Position numbers and translations under genes: made by a program. DNA of 6,850 bases from Bryobacteraceae bacterium. GTDB taxonomy: Bacteria > Acidobacteriota > Terriglobia > Bryobacterales > Bryobacteraceae. Positions 1-4,495 of the stretch are shown here, piece after piece (position 1 is the first letter of the stretch; each line of letters starts with the position of its first letter). The notes under the pieces were generated by a model, which was not told the DNA's origin, ran no database searches, and saw nothing but the letters and a program-made list of their open reading frames with translations. The stretch lies in assembly GCA_025350445.1 (NCBI GenBank), contig JANXXV010000277.1, positions 1-6,850 on the forward strand, given 5' to 3'.

Positions 1-1070
1 TGGGCAAAAGTACGCTCTTCAACGCTGTTACTCAATCGCGAAAGGCGATGGCGGCTAATTACCGCTTTTGTACTATTGAACCGAATCAAGGTGTGGTCAC
101 CGTTCCCGATGAACGGCTGGAAGTGCTGTCGAAAATCAGCAGCTCACAAAAGATCATTCCTTCTGTTTTCGAATTCGTGGACATTGCCGGTTTGGTGAAA
201 GGAGCGAGCAAAGGTGAAGGGTTAGGCAACCAGTTCCTGGGCCACATTCGCGAAGTGGATGCCATTGTGCAGGTTGTCCGCTGCTTTGAAAATTCCGACA
301 TCGAACACGTAATGGATACGGTGGACCCCATCCGCGACATCGACGTAATCAACACCGAACTGTTGCTGGCCGATCTCGACAGCATTCAGAAGCGCCGCAA
401 ACGGCCGCAAAAGTTGGCCAAAGCGGGCGACAAGCTGGCCCAGGCGGAACTGGATTTATTGGATCGTCTGGAACCGCATTTCGACCAGGGAAAGCACGCG
501 GTGACGCTGGAGGTGACGCCGGAAGAGGCTGCGCTGATGAAGCCGCTTTTCCTGTTGACCGCCAAGCCCACGCTCTTTGCCTGCAATGTGGCCGAAGACG
601 ATCTGGCCAATCCCGATGCAAACCCGTGGGTACAAAAAGTGAAAGCTTACGCGGCTGAGCATCTAGGCACCAGCGCGGTGGTGGTTTCGGCCGAGATCGA
701 GTCTGAGCTGTGTACGCTGCCCCCTGACGAGCGCGCTGAATATCTGGCTGGCTTAGGGGTGGAGCAATCCGGCGCTGGAACGCTGGTGAAGCAGGCGTAT
801 TACCTATTGGGCCTGCGAACCTATCTGACGACGGGCGAGAAAGAGACGCGCGCGTGGACCATCCGTGCCGGAGACAAAGCGCCCCAGGCGGCCGGCGTGA
901 TCCACTCCGACTTTGAGAAGAGCTTCATCTCCGCGGAAACCATTTCCTACGGCGATCTTGTGGCGTGCGGCGGTTTTGTGAAGGCCCGCGAACTGGGCAA
1001 ACTCCGCACAGAAGGCAAAGAATACGTTGTGCAGGACGGCGACATCATGGATTTCAAGACCTTTCTTTAA
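1..1070 (+). CDS. ychF: YchF/Obg-family redox-responsive ATPase, 5'-truncated by window edge
   Basis: YchF is a conserved cytosolic P-loop protein of the TRAFAC/Obg class that hydrolyses ATP rather than GTP, associates with ribosomes and is linked to oxidative-stress responses (family knowledge). The reading frame is open from base 3 and begins inside the Walker A motif (visible GKSTLFNAV), so about 13 N-terminal residues are missing compared with the ~363-residue E. coli protein; 355 are visible. Visible residues 22-28 carry the signature FCTIEPN. The G3 region is VDIAGLVKGASKGEGLGNQF (about 59-78). The NVAED stretch at about 195 is the position where YchF departs from the GTPase NKxD motif. 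Residues ~270-355 form the C-terminal TGS domain (RAWTIRAG, APQAAGVIHSDFEK, then EGKEYVVQDGDIM). The ATG at 48 is internal, not the start. The gene converges on the metallopeptidase. Identity is near certain. Confidence 0.97.
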   Translation, partial: GKSTLFNAVTQSRKAMAANYRFCTIEPNQGVVTVPDERLEVLSKISSSQKIIPSVFEFVDIAGLVKGASKGEGLGNQFLGHIREVDAIVQVVRCFENSDIEHVMDTVDPIRDIDVINTELLLADLDSIQKRRKRPQKLAKAGDKLAQAELDLLDRLEPHFDQGKHAVTLEVTPEEAALMKPLFLLTAKPTLFACNVAEDDLANPDANPWVQKVKAYAAEHLGTSAVVVSAEIESELCTLPPDERAEYLAGLGVEQSGAGTLVKQAYYLLGLRTYLTTGEKETRAWTIRAGDKAPQAAGVIHSDFEKSFISAETISYGDLVACGGFVKARELGKLRTEGKEYVVQDGDIMDFKTFL

Positions 1071-1094
1071 CCTGGCTCCGGCAGTTGGAAGCAC

Positions 1095-1116
1095 CTAAGA
1101 CCAGATCGGTCCTTAG
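1095..1116 (+). terminator. weak hairpin after ychF, possible terminator
   Basis: CTAAGACC (1095-1102) pairs with GGTCCTTAG (1108-1116), leaving one bulged C at 1112 and a five-base loop. It begins 25 bp after the ychF stop, in a convergent spacer where either strand could use it. No T-tract follows, so an intrinsic terminator is doubtful. A second short stem in the same spacer, TGAAAT (1148-1153) with ATTTCA (1162-1167), is equally weak. Confidence 0.25.
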
Positions 1117-1192
1117 CCCGCACGCAACTACAATCGAACGAAGCATTTGAAATTCTGAGCTATTTCAGCGGCTTGGCACGGTCCGCGGGTTC

Positions 1193-1228
1193 GAACTGCC
1201 GGATTTAGGTTTAACGGGTATTGAAGGT
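1193..1228 (+). repeat. dispersed repeat motif, copy 1 (overlaps metallopeptidase 3' end)
   Basis: The stretch ACTGCCGGATTTAGG followed by TTTAACGGGTATTGAAGG recurs with few changes at 4210-4243. An inverted, interrupted version lies at 4081-4120. From ACTG to TATT, copies 1 and 2 agree at about 24 of 28 aligned positions with one gap (hand alignment). The motif straddles the 3' end of the minus-strand metallopeptidase gene, supplying its stop codon and last few codons. It could be a small dispersed repeat or a remnant of a mobile element. Chance cannot be excluded from this window alone. Confidence 0.45.
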
Positions 1229-2080
1229 GTTACAGGCCGATACCCTGCCTTCTTCGAGGCCGCGGCGGAACCATTCCACCCGTTGTGCGGAAGATCCGTG
1301 CGTGAACGATTCGGGGCTCACCCGGCGGCCCGCCATACGCTGCAGCCGGTCGTCCCCTACAGCCGCCGCCGCCTTCAACCCGGACTCTACGTCGCTTGCG
1401 TCGATGATCTTTCGTTGCTCGGTTGAGTTGGCCCACACACCGGCGAAGCAGTCCGCCTGCAGCTCCAGCTTCACAGACAACGGATTTACTTCGCGCCGAT
1501 CACTTTCCTGCAATCGGCGCACCTTTCCTTCGATGCCGAGTATCTTCTGCACGTGATGTCCAATCTCGTGGGCCAGGACGTAGGCTTGCGCGAATTCGCC
1601 CGGAGCGCCGAAGCGCTGGCGAAGTTCGTCGAAGAAGCCCAGATCGACGTACACCTTTTCATCCTGCGGGCAATAGAATGGTCCTGTTGCCGATTCCGCC
1701 GCTCCGCACCCGGATTGAGTTTCATCACGGAAGAGCACCAGCTTTGCATGGCGATAGGAAGCGCCCGATTGGGGCAGTAGCCGCTCCCAGTTGCGCTGCA
1801 CGTCATCGAGGACGAACGATACAAACTGTACTTCCCGGTTTTCACCGGCGGAACGTGCAGGATCGGCAGTGTTTTCAATCCGGCGGGAGGGCTCCGGAGC
1901 GCCGCCCGAGAACATTGAGAAGAAGTCCTGCTTAAAGAGAACGCTAAGTACAACAAGTATTAGAGTTCCGCCTATTCCCAGGGATCCGCCGCCGAATCCG
2001 CCAAAGTTGGCACCACCGCCGCCGCCGCTGTCGCGCCGGTCTTCTATATCTTCGCTGATGTCACCTGGGGTCCACTGCAT
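1211..2080 (-). CDS. membrane-anchored neutral zinc metallopeptidase, YpfJ family
   Basis: This is a predicted single-span zinc peptidase of the YpfJ/neutral zinc metallopeptidase family; the physiological substrate is not known. The start chosen is the ATG at 2080 (289 aa), because GGAGG lies six bases upstream and the protein then opens MQWTPGDISEDIEDRRD, matching the family's typical 'EDRR' N-terminus. Upstream in-frame ATGs at 2101 and 2122 would only add an atypical leader. A glycine-rich segment (19-36) leads into a hydrophobic span at about 33-49 (SLGIGGTLILVVLSVLF). The catalytic domain follows: CGAAESATGPFYCP (125-138), KVYVDLGFF, then HEIGHH (171-176), whose two His are zinc ligands and whose Glu is catalytic. 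ELQADCFAG (206-214) is the usual downstream motif. The C-terminus reads ACNTF plus NTR, and those last codons lie in a repeat-like sequence. It is divergent from the sigma factor gene, with no evident operon partner. Confidence 0.92.
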   Translation of the reverse strand: MQWTPGDISEDIEDRRDSGGGGGANFGGFGGGSLGIGGTLILVVLSVLFKQDFFSMFSGGAPEPSRRIENTADPARSAGENREVQFVSFVLDDVQRNWERLLPQSGASYRHAKLVLFRDETQSGCGAAESATGPFYCPQDEKVYVDLGFFDELRQRFGAPGEFAQAYVLAHEIGHHVQKILGIEGKVRRLQESDRREVNPLSVKLELQADCFAGVWANSTEQRKIIDASDVESGLKAAAAVGDDRLQRMAGRRVSPESFTHGSSAQRVEWFRRGLEEGRVSACNTFNTR

Positions 2081-2086
2081 TGAATG

Positions 2087-2091
2087 CCTCC
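2087..2091 (-). promoter_or_regulatory. Shine-Dalgarno site deciding the metallopeptidase start
   Basis: On the minus strand GGAGG sits six bases before the ATG at 2080. It selects that start over the upstream in-frame ATGs at 2101 and 2122. Confidence 0.75.
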
Positions 2092-2114
2092 ACGGTGCCA
2101 TTATCCCGCTTTTG

Positions 2115-2128
2115 TGCAGCAAGCTGCA
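2115..2128 (-). promoter_or_regulatory. 5'-leader hairpin with CUUG tetraloop ahead of the metallopeptidase
   Basis: On the minus strand TGCAG-CTTG-CTGCA gives a perfect five-base-pair stem closed by CUUG, a known stable RNA tetraloop. It ends about 24 bases before the SD and would be in the mRNA leader if transcription starts upstream near 2150. Whether it has a regulatory role is unknown. Confidence 0.3.
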
Positions 2129-2148
2129 GGGGTAAGTGTGAAGCCGTA

Positions 2149-2187
2149 TACATTAAATGTAGTATATTTTGTGTTCCATTCTTGCAA
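2149..2187 (-). promoter_or_regulatory. candidate promoter/operator of the metallopeptidase gene
   Basis: Read on the minus strand, TTGCAA (2182-2187) and TATACT (2161-2166) resemble sigma-70 -35 and -10 boxes, but the spacing is a short 15 bp. A perfect palindrome with six-base arms, TACATT-A-AATGTA (2149-2161), overlaps the edge of the -10 box, where a repressor could act. A second inverted repeat, GTGTC/GACAC (2193-2208), lies just upstream of the -35 box. This is sequence pattern only. Confidence 0.3.
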
Positions 2188-2307
2188 CATGTGTGTCCGT
2201 ATAGACACGAACCGTAGAAATATAACCCAGTGATGTTAAGTACTGAGTGTTTTCCTTAGTGTTCATAAGTTATTGAATATTAAGGGCAAGTTTGAAATCG
2301 GAGGCTT

Positions 2308-2330
2308 TATAATCCCCACATTTGCGGGGA
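2308..2330 (+). promoter_or_regulatory. candidate -10 box and hairpin upstream of the sigma factor gene
   Basis: A perfect TATAAT lies at 2308-2313 in the AT-rich divergent spacer, oriented toward the sigma gene. No good TTGACA-like box sits 16-18 bp upstream, so an activator or an alternative sigma factor would be needed. A stem TCCCC/GGGGA (2313-2330, eight-base loop) begins at the -10 box and spans the expected transcription start. The leader before the start at 2462 would then be about 140 nt. No riboswitch class was recognised in it. Confidence 0.3.
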
Positions 2331-2449
2331 TCGCAGCACCAGCTAAGGAAGTTCATGATCTGGACTAAGTGTTGTAGTATTTACCTATGGTTCTCGGGCA
2401 ATCCAGTTGAGATGCCCTCGCGGTGAGCATGCCGGTGGCCAGCCGACAC

Positions 2450-2454
2450 AGGGG
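2450..2454 (+). promoter_or_regulatory. Shine-Dalgarno site deciding the sigma factor start
   Basis: AGGGG sits seven bases before the ATG at 2462. The alternative in-frame starts, GTG at 2423 and ATG at 2429, lack a comparable site. Confidence 0.6.
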
Positions 2455-2461
2455 TGAATGG

Positions 2462-3151
2462 ATGAAACTCGAAGTGAAATCGGGCGGTCTGTCAGGACCG
2501 CTAGAGACACCTGCAGAGACGCATACCTGGTGTTCTGATGTGGATTGGACGGATCTTCTTCGCCGGGTTCAAGACCGTGAAGTTGCGGCGGTTGATGAAC
2601 TCTACACCTTGATTTCGCGGGGAATTTTGTTCCTATTGCGGCGCCGGCTGCCGATCGAGGAATCTAAGGACCGGTTGCACGAAGTCTTTCTCATCTTAAT
2701 AGACGCGATTCAGGGCGGACGCATTGATGATCCGCGGGCGTTCCCGGGCTACGCCGTTACGGTTGCCAAGCGCCAGGCGTGGTCGCAGATTCGGGTGCGA
2801 TCGGGCCCCGAGTGCAGTTGCGACGAAGCGATGATGGAACGTGTGTTCGCCGACGGCAAGGACGATCCGTACAGAATTCTTGCGGCCGCGGAGCAGCATA
2901 CGCTCTTGAATCGGGCATTGGGCCTGCTTCACCCGCGGCAGAGAGAGGTCCTTCGCCGGTTCTATGTTTTCGAGGAATCCAAGGAAGAAATCTGCGCCTC
3001 GATGGATTTGACGGACACCCAGTTCCGATTGTTGAAGTCGAGAGCGAAGGCAAGGTTTGGAGAAGTGGGCCGTGACGCGCTGACGCGCCGGGCCCCCGCT
3101 AGAAAGCCGATCGCCGGAATTGGGAAGTCCCTGCGGAAAGGCGTGGCGTAA
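2462..3151 (+). CDS. ECF-type sigma-70 family RNA polymerase sigma factor
   Basis: This is a predicted alternative sigma factor that would direct RNA polymerase to a specific promoter set. The start at 2462 (229 aa) is favoured by its SD; a GTG at 2423 would add 13 residues. Residues ~27-112 resemble the sigma-2 domain (DWTDLLRRVQDREVAAVDELY, then RLHEVFLILIDAI and FPGYAVTVAKRQAWSQIR). The usual acidic 'DxxDLxQ' block of region 2.2 is divergent here (ESKDRLHEVF). A linker of ~35 residues follows. Residues ~148-205 form sigma-4, with LLHPRQREVLRRFYVFEESKEEICASM and a recognition helix around DTQFRLLKSRAKARF. The basic tail (209-229) is not typical of short ECFs. There is no adjacent anti-sigma gene, so how activity is controlled is not visible. 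The next gene follows after 76 bp on the same strand and may be co-transcribed or a target. The ECF subgroup was not assigned. Confidence 0.85.
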   Translation: MKLEVKSGGLSGPLETPAETHTWCSDVDWTDLLRRVQDREVAAVDELYTLISRGILFLLRRRLPIEESKDRLHEVFLILIDAIQGGRIDDPRAFPGYAVTVAKRQAWSQIRVRSGPECSCDEAMMERVFADGKDDPYRILAAAEQHTLLNRALGLLHPRQREVLRRFYVFEESKEEICASMDLTDTQFRLLKSRAKARFGEVGRDALTRRAPARKPIAGIGKSLRKGVA

Positions 3152-3214
3152 AGCTCGAAACCAGGACGAAAGAACGATGCTTCCGTCTGAAGTTTAGCGT
3201 TTCATAGTCACCGC

Positions 3215-3220
3215 GGAGGA
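3215..3220 (+). promoter_or_regulatory. Shine-Dalgarno site of the secreted protein gene
   Basis: GGAGGA lies seven bases before the ATG at 3228. Its strength suggests independent, efficient translation even if the gene is co-transcribed with the sigma factor. Confidence 0.7.
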
Positions 3221-3227
3221 CACGGAC

Positions 3228-3956
3228 ATGAAAAATCGGTCGTTCCCGCTCGCGGCGACAATCTTGGTTTGCGTGGCGCAGGCGAACGCCCAAAGCGTAC
3301 AGAACTTCCGGGCAAATATCACCGGGGGCGGTGGCGATGGCGGAAAGTGTACCGTCGAGGTGGACGTTGACGATGTGGCGGAAGTGGAGGTTTATGGTGC
3401 GGAAGGCCGCATCCGAACCTTGTCCGGCGGTCCATCGATTTGGCGGAGGTTTCAGTGCACATCTCCGCTTCCCCGCAACCCGGCAGACTTCCGTTTTCGG
3501 GGAATTGATGGACGGGGCCGCGTGGAACTGATTCGCGACCCGCGCAACAGCGGCGGACGGGCGGTTATTCGAATCGAGGATCCGAAAGGCGGACGCGAAG
3601 GCTATACATTCGACCTGGAGTGGCGCGGTGGTGGAGGCTATCCGGGCGGTAGTTACCCGGGTAGTAGTTACCCAGGTAGTGGCGGCGAGTATCGGGGCGG
3701 TGGCGGAAACCAATACCCTATCGCCGAAGCGATGAATGGGTGCAAGAACGCGGTGCGGGAAAGAGCGCGCCGGGATTATCGTGTGAGGGACGTGGATTTT
3801 ACTAACATCAACCGGGATGACAATCCAGGCAGAAACGATTGGATTGTGGGCACGTTCGACGGTGGAGACGGCAGAAATCGGGATCGTTATAGTTTTGCCT
3901 GCTCAGTGAATTTCAATAACGGCAATGTTCGCTCAGTAGACGTCCGGCGCCGTTAA
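3228..3956 (+). CDS. secreted two-domain protein with glycine-rich YPGS linker, function unknown
   Basis: The function is not known; I associate similar proteins with Acidobacteriota, from memory and unverified. The 242-residue product starts with a Sec signal peptide (KNR, hydrophobic core, AQANA), with likely cleavage after residue 21. The N-terminal domain (~25-133) is rich in alternating beta-like segments (KCTVEVDVDDVAEVEVYG, then GRAVIRIEDP and YTFDLEWR) with cysteines at 41 and 77. A flexible linker (134-162) contains YPGGS-YPGSS-YPGSG. The C-terminal domain (~163-242) has AMNGCKNAVRERARRDY, a NDWIVGTFDGG segment and FACSVNFNNGNVRSVDVRRR, with cysteines at 172 and 225. One cysteine pair per domain suggests one disulfide each (inference). 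No membrane anchor, lipobox or catalytic motif is seen. It lies 76 bp after the sigma factor on the same strand, so it may belong to its regulon. Confidence 0.85.
   Translation: MKNRSFPLAATILVCVAQANAQSVQNFRANITGGGGDGGKCTVEVDVDDVAEVEVYGAEGRIRTLSGGPSIWRRFQCTSPLPRNPADFRFRGIDGRGRVELIRDPRNSGGRAVIRIEDPKGGREGYTFDLEWRGGGGYPGGSYPGSSYPGSGGEYRGGGGNQYPIAEAMNGCKNAVRERARRDYRVRDVDFTNINRDDNPGRNDWIVGTFDGGDGRNRDRYSFACSVNFNNGNVRSVDVRRR
3639..3683 (+). repeat. three tandem 15-bp units encoding YPG(G/S)S
   Basis: The units start at 3639, 3654 and 3669 and encode YPGGS, YPGSS and YPGSG. They form the core of the linker in the secreted protein. Near-identity at the nucleotide level (tacccgggtagtagt against tacccaggtagtggc) suggests recent slippage expansion, so linker length may vary between strains. 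Confidence 0.8.
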
Positions 3957-4019
3957 GTGCCGTTACAGGCCGCCGATACAAACGACTTTTCGGAGACAGA
4001 ATTTCTCGAACATAGAAAC

Positions 4020-4059
4020 AATCACTTACGAGCTACGCGTGTTCTGTAAGTTGTTGATT
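4020..4059. terminator. bulged hairpin downstream of the secreted protein gene
   Basis: AATCACTTAC (4020-4029) pairs with GTAAG (4046-4050) and TGATT (4055-4059), giving ten base pairs with a four-base bulge (TTGT) and a 16-base loop. It lies 63 bp after the stop at 3956. No T-tract follows, so it could be a transcript-end stabiliser, a weak terminator or an incidental structure. Confidence 0.3.
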
Positions 4060-4080
4060 CTTGGCAGAATACAGTTTCAT

Positions 4081-4120
4081 TCCTTCAAACCCGGTTGCGA
4101 ACTCAATTCCTAAATCCGGC
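4081..4120 (-). repeat. dispersed repeat motif, inverted copy
   Basis: Read on the minus strand this is GCCGGATTTAGG, an extra segment of roughly nine bases, then AACCGGGTTTGAAGG. The first 12 bases are identical to copy 1 (1198-1209). The last block matches copy 1's AACGGGTATTGAAGG apart from small indels. It faces the copy at 4209-4243 in inverted orientation. Confidence 0.4.
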
Positions 4121-4230
4121 GCGTCGGCTGCCGCGGATCGCGTGTCATCTAATAACTGATTTCATTGCAACTGCTTGCGGCGAAAGATCGCCTCGATCTT
4201 GAATGGCTCCGACTGCTGGATTTAGGGTAA
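4109..4230. mobile_element. possible small element bounded by imperfect inverted repeats
   Basis: The left end at 4109 reads CCTAAATCCGGCGCGTCGG. The reverse complement of the right end at 4230 reads CCTAAATCCAGCAGTCGG. These agree almost throughout when one gap is allowed. They bound an interior of about 80 bp without coding potential, which fits a MITE-like or REP-derived palindromic unit. No target-site duplication was identified, and similarity continues outside these ends, so the true boundaries are unclear. Confidence 0.3.
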
Positions 4231-4243
4231 ACGGTATTCAGGC
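4209..4243 (+). repeat. dispersed repeat motif, copy 2
   Basis: ACTGCTGGATTTAGG followed by GTAAACGGTATTCAGG is a close direct copy of the sequence at 1193-1228. The two share the 9-base block GGATTTAGG, the AACGG block and TATT in register. Here the motif is in non-coding DNA. Confidence 0.45.
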
Positions 4244-4320
4244 GACGACCGGGATTCGCAGCAAGGAATCCAGACGGCAAACCACCATAATCGCGCAGGC
4301 GACACCACTCCGGCATCCGG

Positions 4321-4336
4321 CTAGTGAACTAGTGAA
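4321..4336. repeat. perfect tandem duplication of 8 bp (CTAGTGAA)
   Basis: CTAGTGAA is repeated twice without a spacer. It could be slippage or an excision scar of a mobile element (a retained target duplication). It is too short to decide. Confidence 0.5.
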
Positions 4337-4495
4337 GGTCGCCATTCAATGCCAGTTCCCGACAGACAGATTATTTTGGTCTGAAATAGTCAGCCGTTTT
4401 CGCCGTGGTGTTGTGGTTATTCATCTTCCACGGGTAGGGCCCGGGGTGCCAAGCAATTGCGCTAACTTCATGCCGGCCGCCAGAATCCCCTTGCC

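Larger units (their letters stand above)
3957..4495. other. 539-bp intergenic region without a convincing gene
   Basis: This region lies between the stops of two convergent genes, so ~540 bp is long for a simple terminator region. It holds a bulged hairpin (4020-4059), two inverted copies of a repeat motif (4081-4120 and 4209-4243), an 8-bp tandem duplication (4321-4336) and a GC-rich stretch around 4436-4447. An open frame at 4203-4640 on the plus strand lacks an SD and runs into the antisense of the GH51 gene, so I do not call it. It may be repeat-derived or decayed mobile DNA. Confidence 0.5.

Noticed and set aside
1186..1201. GCGGGTTCGAACTGCC looks like a tRNA T-arm
   Set aside because: The two sides of the supposed T-stem do not pair, and no acceptor or anticodon arm can be found upstream.
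1423..1935. 170-codon plus-strand frame antisense to the metallopeptidase
   Set aside because: Arg/Pro-rich shadow of a gene with clear catalytic motifs on the other strand.
4372..4471. Two tiny minus-strand frames (16 and 17 codons) overlapping by ATGA after the GH51 stop
   Set aside because: Too short to distinguish from chance and without a strong ribosome-binding site or conservation evidence.
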